Assembly: GCA_020161815.1 (NCBI GenBank)
Contig: JAIUOP010000011.1
Coordinates: 1-64,000, forward strand
From: Actinomycetota bacterium
GTDB lineage: Bacteria; Actinomycetota; Actinomycetes; Actinomycetales; Dermatophilaceae
Direction: 5' to 3'
Length of the DNA stretch: 64,000 nt
Position 1 is the first letter of the stretch. The number at the start of each line of letters is the position of its first letter. This document shows, piece by piece, positions 12,600 to 26,025 of this stretch. The position numbers and the translations under genes were made by a program. Under the pieces are notes generated by a model. The model searched no databases and was not told the origin of the DNA. It was given only the letters and a program-made list of their open reading frames with translations.

Positions 12600-13555
12600 G
12601 CCGGCACCCCTGCCGGGCTGCCGGGCTCGGGCTCGATGAGGGTGCCGATGCCTTCGGAGGTGAACACCTCGAGCAGCAGCGAGTGGGGCTTGCGCCCGTC
12701 GATGACGTGGGCCTGGGGGACGCCGTCCTCGACGGCCCGGATGCAGGCCTCGAGCTTGGGGATCATGCCCGCGTCGACCGATGCGAGCAGCTCCTTGGCC
12801 CCGGCGACGGAGAGCCGGGAGAGGAGGGAGTCGCGGTCGGGCCACGCGGCATACACGCCCTCGACGTCGGTGAGGACGACGAGCTTGCGGGCGCCCAGGG
12901 CGGCGGCCAGGGCCGCGGCGGCGGTGTCGGCGTTGACGTTGAGGACCTGCCCCTCGACGTCGAGGTCGGGGGCGATGGTCGAGACGACGGGGATGCGGCC
13001 GGCGTCGAGCAGGTCGGTGACAGCGGCCGGGTCGACGGTCACCACATCGCCGACGAGGCCGAGGTCCTGCTCCTCGCCGTCGACGACGACGCCGCGCTTG
13101 CGCGCACCGAACAGGCCGGCGTCCTCCCCGGAGAGCCCCACGGCCAGCGGGCCGTGGGCGTTGATCAGGCCCACGAGCTCGCGGCCGACCTGCCCGGTCA
13201 GCACCATGCGGACGACGTCCATGACCTCGGGCGTGGTCACGCGCAGACCGCCGCGGAACTCACTGGCCAGCCCCAGGCGGTCCAGCATCGCCTTGATCTG
13301 CGGACCGCCGCCGTGGACGACGACGGGGCGCAGCCCGGCATACCGGAGGAAGACGATGTCGGAGGCGAAGGCCGCCTTGAGGTCCTCGTCGACCATCGCG
13401 TTGCCGCCGTACTTCACGACGACGAGGGCGTCGCGGAACTGCTCGAGCCAGGGCAGCGCCTCCACGAGCGTGCTGGCCTTGGCCTGCGCGACCCGCAGGG
13501 CCGCCGCGTCGATGGCGCCACGCAGCGTCTGGCGCGGGTGATCGGTGGTGGTCAT
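12596..13555 (-). CDS. argB: acetylglutamate kinase
   Basis: Second step of the acetylated arginine pathway; phosphorylates N-acetylglutamate. The 319-residue amino-acid kinase fold shows VVKYGGNAM (phosphate-binding lysine and glycines), [16 protein letters not shown] and the segment [22 protein letters not shown] near the ATP site. The N-terminal helix of about 30 residues fits the arginine-inhibited hexameric type, so feedback inhibition is likely. Seven bases separate it from argJ. Confidence 0.96.
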
Positions 13556-13562
13556 CGTGGCC

Positions 13563-14710
13563 TCAGGTGGAGTAGGCGGAGTTCTCGTGGACGTAGTCGT
13601 GGGTCAGGTCGTTGGTCCAGACCGTGGCGGTCGCGGGCCCCGCGTGCAGGTCGACGACCAGGCGAACCTCCCGGGCCGACAGGTCGACGAGCGAGCGGTC
13701 CTCCCCCACACCACCTGCCCGGCAGACCTGGACACCGTTCATCGTGACGTCGAGGGCGTGCGGGTCGAAGGCCGCCGACGTGGTGCCGACCGCCGCGAGG
13801 ACCCGACCCCAGTTGGGGTCATTGCCGAAGATGGCGCACTTGAACAGGTTGTTGCGCGCCACGGCCCGGGCGACCTCGAGCGCATCCGCCTCCGAGGCCG
13901 CGGAGACCACCTCGATGGCGATGTCGTGGTGCGCCCCCTCGGCGTCGGCGATCAGCTGGCGGGCCAGGGAGGCGCAGACCTCGGTCACGGCCTCGGTCAG
14001 GGCGGCAGCGCTGGGAGAGATCCCCGAGGCGCCCGAGGCCAGCAGCACGACCGTGTCATTGGTGGACATGCAGCCGTCGGAGTCGATCCGGTCGAAGGAG
14101 ACCGCCGTCGCCGAGCGGAGGACCTGGTCCAGGTCGAGGCCGTCGACGACGGCATCGGTGGTGATGACGACGAGCATGGTGGCCAGCGCCGGGGCCAGCA
14201 TGCCCGCGCCCTTGGCCATCCCCCCGACCGACCATCCGTCACCAGTGGCCGCAGCCTCCTTGGCGACGGTGTCGGTGGTCATGATCGAGGTGGCGGCGGC
14301 GGACCCTCCGTCGGCGTCCAACGCGTCCACGGCCAGCCCGATGCCGGCCTCGATGAGGTCCATCGGCAGCAGCTCGCCGATGAGACCGGTCGAGCACACC
14401 ACGACGTCGCCGGCACTGATGTCCAGCGCGGCGGCGACCAGCTCGGCCGTGCGGTGCGTGTCCTGGAACCCCTGGGGTCCGGTGCAGGCATTCGCGCCAC
14501 CGGAGTTGAGGATCACCGCCTCGACGATGCCGTCGGAGAGCACCTGCCGTGACCAGGTCACCGGGGCGGCCTCGACCCGGTTGCTGGTGAAGACCGCAGC
14601 GGCCGCGTGGGACGGGCCGTCGTTGACGACCAGGGCCAGGTCCGGGCGCCCGCTCGCCTTGAGGCCGGCGGTGACGCCGGAGGCACGGAAGCCCCGTGGC
14701 GTGGTGATGC

Positions 14711-14714
<4 letters not shown>
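13563..14714 (-). CDS. argJ: bifunctional ornithine acetyltransferase / N-acetylglutamate synthase
   Basis: Recycles the acetyl group from N-acetylornithine to glutamate and may also make N-acetylglutamate from acetyl-CoA. The 383-residue precursor is expected to cleave itself before the Thr in [15 protein letters not shown] (about residue 190) to give alpha and beta chains; the new N-terminal Thr is the nucleophile. The oxyanion-hole region [10 protein letters not shown] is also present. It overlaps the ACT gene upstream by four bases (14711-14714). Its presence makes the pathway cyclic. Confidence 0.95.
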
Positions 14715-16230
<1,516 letters not shown>

Positions 16231-18782
16231 TCAGGCGCGCTGGGTGGCTCCGTGGTCGGCAGCGGCCTTTGCCATGGCAGCATCGCGCAGGGCGCTGACC
16301 TCCTCGGCCCGCAGAGTGCGGTCCGGCGCGCGGACGTTGAGCCGGTAGGCCAGCGACTTGCGCCCCGGTCCGACCTGGTCGCCGCGATAGACGTCGAAGA
16401 GGGAGAGCGACTCCAGCAGCTCCCCCGCTCCGGCGCGCAGGGACGACTCGAGCGAGGCCGCGGTGACGGCCTCGTCGACGACGACCGCCAGGTCGGTGTA
16501 GGCCAGCGGAGACCGCACCAGGGTCCGCGCCTGAGCCGGGTCGACACTCGCCGCGGTGAGGACGTCCACGTCGAGCTCGCCACCCACGGTCCGAGGGGGC
16601 AGGCCGAGGGCCGCGACCACCTTGGGGTGCAGCTCCCCGACATGGCCCACGAGGGTGCCGTCGCTGAGGGTGAGCTGCGCGCAGCGGCCGGGGTGGAAGG
16701 GCATGACGTCGTCCACGGCCGTGATCGTGACCTCGACGCCGAGCGCCTCGGTGACCGAGGTCGCGAGCGCGATGACGTCGCCGACGTCCGCCTTGCGCCC
16801 ACCGCCCCACCAGCCACCGCGATCGCGGTCACCGGCGAGCAGCATCCCGACGTGACGTGGCTGCGGGGGCACGGCAGCACGGATCGCGGTCAGCACTTCC
16901 GGGGACGGGTGGACGCCGACGTCCTCGGTCGGCGCCTTCTGCTGGGCACCGTCGAGGGCCACGACGAGCCCCAGCTCGAAGAGGCCGACGTCCTTGGCTC
17001 CGCGAGAGACGTTGCGGGAGAGGGCATCCACCATCGTCGACAGGATGCTGACGCGCATGAGCGGGGCCTCGTCGGACAGCGGGTTGGCCAGCGTGACCGT
17101 GCGAGCCCGGGCGTCCTCGGCTCTCCAGCCGAGGGCCTCGTGCCGGTCGTCACCGACAAAGGGCGCGCTCCAGATCTCGGTGAGGCCCTGCGCCGCCAGG
17201 ACATTGGCGATCACTCGCCGGGTGCGCTGGGCATGCGTGAGGCCGTGGCCTCCCGGCGGTGTCGGCACGACCGAGGGGATCCGGTCGTAGCCGTCGATGC
17301 GTGCGACCTCCTCGACCAGGTCCGGGGCCGTGCGCAGGTCGGGACGCCACGTCGGCGCCGTCACCGAGAGGAGGTCCCCGTCGCCCTCCACGGTGCAGCC
17401 GATCTCGCGCAGGATGCGCTCGACCGTAGCCGCGTCGTAGTCCACGCCCACCAGCTCGGAGGCGTATGCCGTGGGCAGGCTGATCGTCACCGGCTCCGGC
17501 GGAGTGCCCACATCGGTCACACCCGCGTCGGCGCGGCCGCCGCCGTAGCGGACGAGCAACTGGACGGCCAGCTCAGCCGCCGCCGGCGCGAGCTGCGGGT
17601 CGACCCCACGCTCGAAGCGACGGGAGGCCTCCGAGGGCAGCTTGTGCCGGCGCGCCGACCGAGCGATCGACACCTGGTCGAAGTGCGCCGCCTCGATGAG
17701 GACGTCCGTGGTCGCCCCGGTCACCTCGGTCGAGGCGCCGCCCATGACGCCGGCGATGGCGATCGGCAGCTCGCCGCCGTCGGTGATGAGCAGGTCCTCA
17801 GGGGAGAGCGCGCGGTCGACGTCGTCGAGCGTGGTCATCCGCTCCCCCTCCCGAGCGCGCCTGACGACGATCGCGTCACCGAGCCGGGCCAGGTCGAAGG
17901 CGTGGAGCGGCTGGCCGAGGCCGAGCATGACGTAGTTGGTGACGTCGACGGGCAGGCTGATCGGACGCATGCCCGCCTCGGTGAGGCGTGCCTTCATCCA
18001 GGCCGGCGAGGGGGCGGTCACGTCGATGCCCCGGACGATGCGCGCGACATAGCGACCGCAGCCCGCGCGGCCCCGGATGGGCGCCTCGTCGGCCAGCCGG
18101 ACGGCATACCCCTCGTCGTTCGCGGCCGGCGCCGCGGCGGCAAGCGCCGTCACCGGGTCGGTGAAGGCGGCACCGGTGGCGTGGGAGTACTCGCGCGCGA
18201 TGCCACGGATCGAGAAGCAGTAGCCGCGATCGGGGGTGACGTTGACCTCGACGGTCTCACGGTCCAGGCCGAGGATCGGGATCGCATCGGCGCCCGGGAC
18301 GAGACGCGCGAGGGACTCCTCGTCACCGGCGAACCGGCGGGTGAGGACGATGATCCCGTCGTGGTCGTCCCCGAGCCCGAGCTCGCGCTCGGAGGTGATC
18401 ATGCCGGCGGAGACGTGTCCGTAGGTCTTGCGCGCCGACACCGTGAGCGGGCCCTGCGGAGTCGGCAGGACGCCCCCAGGGAGGATCACGGCCACGAGGT
18501 CGCCGACCTCGAAGTTGTGCGCGCCGCAGACGACCCACTGGGGCTCACCCGTGCCGTTGGAGACCCCGACGTCGAGGGAGCACCAGTTGATCGTCTTGCC
18601 GTTCTTCTGCGGCTCGGGCTCCTTGGTCAGGACTCGCCCGACGACGAGCGGCCCGCTGACACCGCCACCGTGGAGGCCCTCCTCCTCGAGTCCGACCTTC
18701 ACCAGGTCCGCGGCGATGTCGGTGCCCGTCGCCTCCGCGGGGACCTCGACGTACTCACGCAGCCAGTCGACAGGAACGCGCA

Positions 18783-18783
<1 letters not shown>
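16231..18783 (-). CDS. pheT: phenylalanyl-tRNA synthetase beta subunit
   Basis: Large subunit of the alpha2-beta2 PheRS. The 850 residues follow the family order: an N-terminal MRVPVDWLREYVEVP segment, a tRNA-binding-like (EMAP) domain about residues 45-160, B3/B4 editing domains (MRPISLPVDVTNYVM, LGQPLHAFD) about 210-400, B5, a catalytic-like core, and a C-terminal FDX anticodon-binding domain (SPLAYTDLAVVVDE, LFDVYRG, KSLAYRLNVR). Its ATG overlaps the pheS stop by one base (TGATG), so the subunits are coupled. Confidence 0.96.
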
Positions 18784-19955
<1,172 letters not shown>

Positions 19956-20039
19956 TCAGCGAGCCACGCACCGATCGCCCGAGGGCGCGGTAAATCGCCG
20001 CACGGCACGGGGCGTGCTCGGCGAGGTTTTGGTCGGCAT
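19956..20039 (-). CDS. possible pheS leader peptide
   Basis: A 27-codon open frame, MPTKTSPSTPRAVRRFTAPS plus seven residues, lies between a -10-like hexamer and pheS. TAGAGT (20047-20052) is 7 bp upstream of its ATG, so the mRNA could begin at the ATG. Its end overlaps a hairpin with GTGGCTCGC and GCGAGCC arms, and a second GC-rich hairpin follows. This looks like a transcription-attenuation leader, but it contains only one Phe codon, which weakens that reading. It may be untranslated leader RNA instead. Confidence 0.35.
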   Translation of the reverse strand: MPTKTSPSTPRAVRRFTAPSGDRCVAR

Positions 20040-20044
20040 GGCGC

Positions 20045-21226
20045 TCACTCTACCGTCGCTCCTCGTAGCGCTCGCCGACGTCTCGTGATCGCGACGACGA
20101 GGGCGCCGAGGACGGCGATGGCCAGGCCGATCACGGCGGCGAGGAGGAAGGCTCCGTCCGCCCCCGCGCCATCGATGGCCACTCCGGCCAGCGGCGCCCC
20201 GAGGGCGCTGCCGCCGGTCATCGCCGTGCCGTGCCACCCGAGCGCCTCGCCACGCGCACGGTCCGGGACGATCCGAGTCAGCGACTCCACGCCGGCGGTG
20301 ATGGTCGGCTGGCAGAACAGGCCCGCGACGGTGACGGCCGCGATGAAGGTCCACAGGTTCGGTGCCAGCACCGGTATGGCCGTGGTCGCGGCCAGCCCGG
20401 CGAGCAGGCCGGCCAGGGGCAGCGCGCGCCCGGCCGCGCCGTAGAGCAGTCCGCCGACGAGCGAGCCCAGGCACCAGCCCGCGAAGGCCACCCCGATGAG
20501 GGCCGGGCGGCCGAACTCCCGCACGGCCGCGACGATCCCGAGGTCGGTGGCCGAGAGGGTGAGGGTCGCCGCCGCGCAGGCGATGAGGATGGCGAGGAAG
20601 CGCAGTCCCAGCCACGCGCGGCGGGGCACGGGATCCTCCGGTGCGGCCTCGGCATGGATCGGCAGGTCCTGCCACCAGAGCACGGCCGCGGCGACCACGT
20701 TGAGCAGGAGCACGACGAGGAGCACCCTGCGGGTGGAGGTCGCGGCCGCGATCGCCAGCGCGACGGCCGGCCCGATCGCAGCGGAGAACTCCAGGACCAT
20801 CCCGTCCAGCGAGAGCGCGGTCCGGCGCTGCTCGGGAGGCACCGCCGTGATGAGGGTCTGCCGGATCAGCGAATGACCCGGGACCACGAAGAGACCGGAG
20901 AGCGCCAGGACGAGGAGCAGCACGGCATACGGGACGAAGGGTGCGGTCAGGGCCACGCCGACCTGCACCAGCGCCGACGGGCCGACGACCCGACGCAGGC
21001 CGTGCCGGTCGAGCAGCCGTCCGCGCCAGGGTGCGCCGATCGCGATGCCGCCGAGGAGGACCGTCGCGGCCAGGCCGGCCTCGGCATACGAGCGACCGAG
21101 CGCGGTGACGATGTGCAGCGAGACGAGCACACCGATGACGAACATCGGCATCCGGATGAGGAAGCCGAGCACCACGGCGCGCCGCACCGCCGGCACGGCG
21201 AGGACGGGGCGATAGGCGGAGAGCAT
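20045..21226 (-). CDS. MFS transporter
   Basis: A 393-residue major-facilitator protein with about twelve hydrophobic helices. The loop between helices 2 and 3 has PWRGRLLDRHGLRRVVG, the MFS-A-like motif, and DRARGEALGWHGTAMTGGSA lies in the second half. The substrate is unknown; efflux of small molecules is common for such proteins. I chose the ATG at 21226 (MLSAYRPVLAVPAVRR) over a GTG/ATG further upstream. It is divergent from furA, and its 3' end contains the predicted pheS promoter. Confidence 0.85.
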   Translation of the reverse strand: MLSAYRPVLAVPAVRRAVVLGFLIRMPMFVIGVLVSLHIVTALGRSYAEAGLAATVLLGGIAIGAPWRGRLLDRHGLRRVVGPSALVQVGVALTAPFVPYAVLLLVLALSGLFVVPGHSLIRQTLITAVPPEQRRTALSLDGMVLEFSAAIGPAVALAIAAATSTRRVLLVVLLLNVVAAAVLWWQDLPIHAEAAPEDPVPRRAWLGLRFLAILIACAAATLTLSATDLGIVAAVREFGRPALIGVAFAGWCLGSLVGGLLYGAAGRALPLAGLLAGLAATTAIPVLAPNLWTFIAAVTVAGLFCQPTITAGVESLTRIVPDRARGEALGWHGTAMTGGSALGAPLAGVAIDGAGADGAFLLAAVIGLAIAVLGALVVAITRRRRALRGATVE

Positions 21227-21286
21227 GGGCGGCCCATTGTTCCACTGCCGTGGTCGGCTGCCCGGCGCCGCGCCAGCCCACAAATC

Positions 21287-21315
21287 TTGACTGATTCCAG
21301 AAAAGGCGGGACGAT
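21287..21315 (+). promoter_or_regulatory. furA promoter/operator
   Basis: TTGACT (21287-21292), a 17-bp spacer with the AT-rich ATTCCAGAAAA stretch, and GACGAT (21310-21315) lie just before furA, whose ATG is 9 bp further on. The block CTTGACTGATTCCAGAAAA closely resembles the autoregulated furA/catR promoters of other actinobacteria, as I recall them. It would let the Fur-like protein repress furA-katA until oxidised. Confidence 0.65.
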
Positions 21316-21324
21316 GGACGGACC

Positions 21325-21762
21325 ATGACGACGGCGACCATCGACCCCACCGACCTGCTCCGGCAGGCCGGCCTGCGCGTGACCGCCCCCCGGGTGGCCA
21401 TCCTCACCGAGCTCGCCCGGCTCCCCCACGTCGACGTCGACACCTTGAGCCAGGCCGCCCGCGAGCGCCTCGGCTCGGTCTCGACGCAGGCGGTCTACGA
21501 CGTGCTGCGCGTTCTCACCACGCACGAGATCGTCCGCCGGTTCGAGCCCGCCGGGCAGCCGGCCCGCTACGAGATCAACACCGGGGACAACCACCACCAC
21601 ATCGTCTGCCGCACCTGCGGCACCTTCGGCGACGTGGAATGCGCCGCCGGACAGCGCCCCTGCCTGGACGTCGTCGACGCCCACGGCTTCCTCATCGACG
21701 AGGCCGAGGTCCTCTACTGGGGCCTGTGCCCGACCTGCCAGGCGGCGGCCAAGGCGCCCTGA
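21325..21762 (+). CDS. furA: Fur-family redox regulator (FurA/CatR-like)
   Basis: A 145-residue Fur-family repressor. The N-terminal winged helix has RQAGLRVTAPRVAILTEL and STQAVYDVLRVLTTH. The metal-binding part has DNHHHIVCRTCGTFGDVEC and the C-terminal LCPTC, giving two CxxC pairs for structural zinc and a His cluster for the regulatory metal. It precedes a catalase gene by about 40 bp, so peroxide-responsive control of katA is the likely role, as in Streptomyces CatR-CatA. Translation may be from a nearly leaderless mRNA. Confidence 0.9.
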   Translation: MTTATIDPTDLLRQAGLRVTAPRVAILTELARLPHVDVDTLSQAARERLGSVSTQAVYDVLRVLTTHEIVRRFEPAGQPARYEINTGDNHHHIVCRTCGTFGDVECAAGQRPCLDVVDAHGFLIDEAEVLYWGLCPTCQAAAKAP

Positions 21763-21806
21763 GCCCTCCCTGACCCACCTGCTCCACCCCCATCAAGGAG
21801 ATCCAG

Positions 21807-23351
21807 ATGAGTGTCGAAGGACCCCGGCAGGAGCCGGGCAACACCAAGCCCCTGACCACCGTTGCGGGCGCCCCGGTCTGGAACAACCAGGACTCGGTGA
21901 CCGCCGGCGCGCGGGGGCCCATGCTCCTGCAGGACGTGTGGTTCCTCGAGAAGCTGGCGCACTTCGACCGTGAGGTCATCCCCGAGCGCCGCATGCACGC
22001 CAAGGGCTCCGGCGCCTATGGCACCTTCACGGTGACCGGCGACATCACGCAGTACACCGATGCCAGCATCTTCGCCGAGATCGGGAAGCAGACCGAGCTC
22101 TTCGTGCGCTTCTCGACCGTCGCCGGCGAGCGCGGCGCGGCCGATGCCGAGCGCGACATCCGCGGGTTCGCGATGAAGTTCTACACCGACCAGGGCAACT
22201 GGGACCTGGTCGGCAACAACACCCCGGTCTTCTTCTTCCGCGACGCGCTGAAGTTCCCCGACCTCAACCACGCGGTCAAGCGCGACCCGAAGACCAACCT
22301 GCGCAACGCGGAGAACAACTGGGACTTCTGGACCAACCTGCCCGAGGCCCTGCACCAGGTCACGATCGTCATGTCGGACCGCGGGATCCCCGCCGACTAC
22401 CGCTTCATGAACGGCTTCGGCAGCCACACCTACTCCTTCTACAACCGCGCCGGCGAGCGCTACTGGGTGAAGTTCCACCACCGCTCCCAGCAGGGCCTGA
22501 AGAACCTCACCGACGCCGCGGCCGCCGAGATCGTCGGCCAGGACCGCGAGTCCAGCCAGCGCGCGCTCTTCGACGCCATCGAGGCCGGCGACTTCCCGAA
22601 GTGGAAGATGTACGTCCAGGTCATGCCGGAGAAGGACGCCGAGACCTACCGCTTCCACCCCTTCGACCTGACCAAGGTCTGGCTCAAGGAGGACTACCCC
22701 CTCATCGAGGTCGGCGAGTGGGAGCTGAACCGCAATGCGGAGAACTACCACGCCGAGGTCGAGCAGGCGGCCTTCTCCCCGGCCAACATCGTTCCCGGCA
22801 TCGGCTTCTCCCCTGACCGCATGCTCCAGGGCCGGCTCTTCTCCTACGGCGACGCCCAGCGCTACCGCCTCGGGGTCAACCACCACCAGATCCCGGTGAA
22901 CGCCCCGAAGGGCGCCGCCGGCACCGTCAACTCCTTCCACCGGGACGGGGCGATGCGGATCCACTCCGAGCCCACGCCGGGCATCGAGCCCAACTCCTAC
23001 AGCCGGTGGCAGGAGCAGCCCGAGTTCCGCGAGCCCCCTCTGCGGATCGACCCGCTCGCGGATCGCTTCAACTTCCGCGAGGACGACGACGACTACTTCA
23101 CCCAGCCGCGGATGCTGTTCCACAGCTTCACCGAGGACCAGAAGCAGCGGCTCTTCGAGAACACGGCCCGGGCGATCTCGGGGGCCTCGCGCGAGACCAT
23201 CGAGCGGCACATCGCCAACTGCACCTCGGCCGACCCGGCCTACGGTGCGGGAGTGCGCGCAGCCATCGATGCCCTCAATGCCGGGGAGGCACCCAGGGCG
23301 GGCACCGCTGACCTCGAGTCCGGCCCGGACTTCGACGGCGACCTGCTCTGA
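21807..23351 (+). CDS. katA: monofunctional haem catalase
   Basis: Breaks hydrogen peroxide into water and oxygen. The 514-residue protein has the distal catalytic histidine in [14 protein letters not shown] (about residue 64), the distal Asn in [18 protein letters not shown], and the proximal haem tyrosine in [14 protein letters not shown] (about 350). [10 protein letters not shown] follows, as usual. The length fits small-subunit catalases. The ATG at 21807 has a strong ribosome-binding site (AAGGAG). It is downstream of furA. It carries no CGGCATAC motif copy. Confidence 0.97.
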   Translation: MSVEGPRQEPGNTKPLTTVAGAPVWNNQDSVTAGARGPMLLQDVWFLEKLAHFDREVIPERRMHAKGSGAYGTFTVTGDITQYTDASIFAEIGKQTELFVRFSTVAGERGAADAERDIRGFAMKFYTDQGNWDLVGNNTPVFFFRDALKFPDLNHAVKRDPKTNLRNAENNWDFWTNLPEALHQVTIVMSDRGIPADYRFMNGFGSHTYSFYNRAGERYWVKFHHRSQQGLKNLTDAAAAEIVGQDRESSQRALFDAIEAGDFPKWKMYVQVMPEKDAETYRFHPFDLTKVWLKEDYPLIEVGEWELNRNAENYHAEVEQAAFSPANIVPGIGFSPDRMLQGRLFSYGDAQRYRLGVNHHQIPVNAPKGAAGTVNSFHRDGAMRIHSEPTPGIEPNSYSRWQEQPEFREPPLRIDPLADRFNFREDDDDYFTQPRMLFHSFTEDQKQRLFENTARAISGASRETIERHIANCTSADPAYGAGVRAAIDALNAGEAPRAGTADLESGPDFDGDLL

Positions 23352-23371
23352 CCACACCCCTCGACGGGTCC

Positions 23372-23409
23372 ACCGTGGCCGCTCCGGAGCGATCCGGGGC
23401 GGCCACGGT
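23372..23409 (+). terminator. hairpin after katA
   Basis: ACCGTGGCCGC and GCGGCCACGGT arms form a strong stem with a loop of about 16 nt that can pair further. It starts 20 bp after the katA stop and lies between convergent genes. There is no clear T-run, as is usual in very high-GC genomes. Confidence 0.65.
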
Positions 23410-23439
23410 CGTCATTCCACGCCCGAGCGTGCGGCGGGC

Positions 23440-24498
23440 TCAGTGATCCTCGTGCGAGGGCAGGCGCACCCGCACCCGGGCACCGCCCAGGGGAGCCTCC
23501 TGGATGACCACGGTCCCGCCATGGGCCTCGGCCAGCCCGCGGACGATGTAGAGCCCCAGGCCGGTGCTGCCCGGAGCCCGGCCGTGCCAGAACTTCCCGA
23601 AGACCAGCTCCCGACGCTCCGGAGGCACGCCCGGCCCGTCGTCGTCGACGACCAGGTCGACCGCCCCGCCCGGTCCGGGCTGGGAGGAGAGGTGGACCCG
23701 CGACGAGGCATGCCGCAGGGCGTTGTCGACCACGTTGGCGAGCAGCTGCTCGATCCGGTCCGGGTCCCCCCACACCGTGTCCACGCCCACGTGCGTGGCG
23801 AAGGTGCCCGCGTGCCCGCTGGCCACGATGCGTTCGATGTGACGGCCGAAGAGCTGGGCCACGTCGATCTCTCGCGCGTGGAGGGTGAGCCGGCGGGCGT
23901 CGATGCGGGAGACGTCGAGCAGCTCGGTGATGAGGCGCGTGACCCGATCGGCGTCGGCCTCGATCGTCTCGATCATGAGCCGTTTCTGCTCATCGGTGAA
24001 GCGGTCCCACCGACGCAACAAGGTCGCGGAGAAGCCCTTGACGCCGGTCAGGGGCGAACGCAGCTCGTGCGCGATCGTCGAGATGAGGGCGGCCTGCTCG
24101 GCCTCCGCGCGCCGGCGACCGTCGGCCGAGCGCACCCCGACGAGGACCGCCACGACCGGTCCGCGGGCCACCGGGCGCAGGTACCTCGCCGTGATGAGCA
24201 GGTCCCGGCCATTGGGCAGGAGGACGACCTTCTCGCGGAACCCGGTGCGGATCGCCAGGCCTTGCCACGGGCTCGCCTGCGGCCACCAGGGCTCCCCCGA
24301 CGCATCGACGAAGGGCAGGGCCTCCTCGAGGCGGCGGCCGACGAGGTCTGCCGCCGGCAGCCCGAGGATCTGGCAGGCGCGCCCGTTGACCCGCTCGATG
24401 AGTCCGTGGGGCGCCACCGCCGTGATGAGCCCGTCGGGCAGGAACTCGGAGACCTGGTGCGCGACCTCGGGATCGGGGAAGGTCACGGGCTCGGCCAT
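23440..24498 (-). CDS. PAS-domain sensor histidine kinase
   Basis: A 352-residue soluble histidine kinase. An N-terminal PAS domain (about 10-115) is followed by a HisKA dimerisation helix with the phosphorylated histidine in STIAHELRSPLTG (about 145). The ATP-binding domain has the N box NVVDNALRHA, G1 VDDDGPGVP, and G2 GSTGLGLYIVRGLAEAHGG. No transmembrane segment is seen, so the signal is cytoplasmic. No response regulator is adjacent, making it an orphan kinase. TACGCT (24507-24512) lies 8 bp upstream of the ATG. Confidence 0.92.
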   Translation of the reverse strand: MAEPVTFPDPEVAHQVSEFLPDGLITAVAPHGLIERVNGRACQILGLPAADLVGRRLEEALPFVDASGEPWWPQASPWQGLAIRTGFREKVVLLPNGRDLLITARYLRPVARGPVVAVLVGVRSADGRRRAEAEQAALISTIAHELRSPLTGVKGFSATLLRRWDRFTDEQKRLMIETIEADADRVTRLITELLDVSRIDARRLTLHAREIDVAQLFGRHIERIVASGHAGTFATHVGVDTVWGDPDRIEQLLANVVDNALRHASSRVHLSSQPGPGGAVDLVVDDDGPGVPPERRELVFGKFWHGRAPGSTGLGLYIVRGLAEAHGGTVVIQEAPLGGARVRVRLPSHEDH

Positions 24499-24525
24499 GA
24501 CCCTTGAGCGTACCGGCGGCCGGGG

Positions 24526-25329
24526 TCAGCGTGGGCGGAGCACTCCGGCGGAGGCGTAGAGGCAGACGGTCGCGGCCATCGCGAGGTTGAGGGACTCGGC
24601 CTTGCCGTGGATCGGCACGCGGACCACCTCGTCGCAGGCGGACCGGGTGCGCTCGGGCAGCCCCCAGGCCTCGTTGCCCATGACCCAGCAGTGTGGACCG
24701 GTGAGTTCGACGTCGGGCAGGTCGACCGTTCCCGCGCCATCGGCGGCCAGGGTCCGTATGCCGTGCGCCGCCAGGGTCGAGAGGGTCACCCCGGTCGCCA
24801 GCCCGGTGACGACTGGCAGGTGGAAGAGCGAGCCGGCCGTGGAGCGGACCACCTTCGGCGAGGTGACGTCGACGGAGGAGTCGGAGACCAGGACCCCATC
24901 GGCGCCGACGGCGTCGGCGCCGCGGATGACGGTGCCGGCGTTGCCCGGGTCACGGACATTGGTGAGCAGCACGAGCAGCCGGGGACCTGCCGACAGCACC
25001 TCGGCCAGCGTAGGCTCGCTCCGCTCGACCACGCCCACCAGGCCCTGCGGGGCGTCGGTGTCGGCCATCGCGGCCAGCACCTCGGGGGTGGCCTCGTGGA
25101 CCCACAACCCCGCGGCGCGCGCAGGCTCGACGATGTCCACGGCATACCGCTGCATCGCGTCGGCGGTGAGGTAGAGGTCGACGACGCGTTCGGGCGCCCA
25201 CCGCACCGCCTCGCGGACCCCTTGCGGTCCTTCGACGAGGAAGCGGCCGGTGCGCTTGCGCACCGGCCGCTGGGCCAGCCCCCGCACCGCCCGCACCCGG
25301 TCGGAACCGGGGTTGGTCAGGGCGGTCAT
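24526..25329 (-). CDS. TrmH/SpoU-family RNA methyltransferase
   Basis: A 267-residue S-adenosylmethionine-dependent 2'-O-ribose methyltransferase, probably acting on 23S rRNA. The N-terminal part (VRAVRGLAQRPVRKRTGRFL) is an RNA-binding SpoU_sub_bind-like domain. The knotted catalytic domain shows TNVRDPGNAGTVIRGADAVG (about 140-160), MGNEAWGLPE and VPIHGKAESLNLAMAATVCLY. It lies directly after rplT in the same direction, a common arrangement. Confidence 0.93.
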   Translation of the reverse strand: MTALTNPGSDRVRAVRGLAQRPVRKRTGRFLVEGPQGVREAVRWAPERVVDLYLTADAMQRYAVDIVEPARAAGLWVHEATPEVLAAMADTDAPQGLVGVVERSEPTLAEVLSAGPRLLVLLTNVRDPGNAGTVIRGADAVGADGVLVSDSSVDVTSPKVVRSTAGSLFHLPVVTGLATGVTLSTLAAHGIRTLAADGAGTVDLPDVELTGPHCWVMGNEAWGLPERTRSACDEVVRVPIHGKAESLNLAMAATVCLYASAGVLRPR

Positions 25330-25351
25330 GGGGTGGGTGGTTCCTCGTGGA

Positions 25352-25726
25352 TCAGGCGGAGGCAGCCTCGGCCTGGACGTTCGCCTTGGCGATCTCGACG
25401 AGCGCCGCGAAGGCCGCCTCGTCGTTGACCGCGAGCTCGGCGAGCATGCGACGGTCGACCTCGACCTCGGCGTTCTTCAGGCCCTGGATGAACCGGTTGT
25501 AGGTCATGCCGTTCGCGCGAGCCGCGGCGTTGATCCGCTGGATCCAGAGGCGACGGAAGTCACCCTTCTTGGCGCGGCGGTCACGGTAGGCGTAACCGAG
25601 GGAGTGGGTGACCTGCTCCTTGGCCTTGCGGTACAGGCGCGAGCGCTGCCCGCGGTAGCCGCTGGCGCGCTCGAGGACGACCCGGCGCTTCTTCTGGGCG
25701 TTGACCGCCCGCTTCACGCGTGCCAC
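25352..25726 (-). CDS. rplT: 50S ribosomal protein L20
   Basis: A 124-residue ribosomal protein that binds 23S rRNA early in assembly. It starts [20 protein letters not shown] and contains [17 protein letters not shown] and [19 protein letters not shown], all family hallmarks. It is the third gene of the infC-rpmI-rplT operon, 44 bp after rpmI. Confidence 0.98.
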   Translation of the reverse strand: MARVKRAVNAQKKRRVVLERASGYRGQRSRLYRKAKEQVTHSLGYAYRDRRAKKGDFRRLWIQRINAAARANGMTYNRFIQGLKNAEVEVDRRMLAELAVNDEAAFAALVEIAKANVQAEAASA

Positions 25727-25770
25727 GTGAGTACTCCTTGCTGGTTGTTGTTACGTCGACGTGGCGCGGC

Positions 25771-25965
25771 TCAGAGGCCGAGCATCTTCTTGATCTTGGG
25801 GGCGTCGGCCTTGGCGACCTCGATGTCCTTGGACAGCGCGCGGGCCTTCTGCGGGGACTTCTCGTGGAACTTGTGGACCACTCCGGCCTGCTCGCGCATG
25901 ATCTTGCCCGAGCCGGTCACCCGGAAGCGCTTCTTGGCGCCGCTGTGGGTCTTGTTCTTCGGCAT
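25771..25965 (-). CDS. rpmI: 50S ribosomal protein L35
   Basis: A 64-residue basic ribosomal protein, MPKNKTHSGAKKRFRVTGSG at its start. Its place between infC and rplT is conserved across bacteria. The ATG has a GAGA-containing leader 60 bp after infC. Confidence 0.98.
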   Translation of the reverse strand: MPKNKTHSGAKKRFRVTGSGKIMREQAGVVHKFHEKSPQKARALSKDIEVAKADAPKIKKMLGL

Positions 25966-26025
25966 GGTGGATATCTCTCTTCGCTGCTGGTGGTGCGTTG
26001 CTGTCGTCGGGTGGGGCTCGCGCCC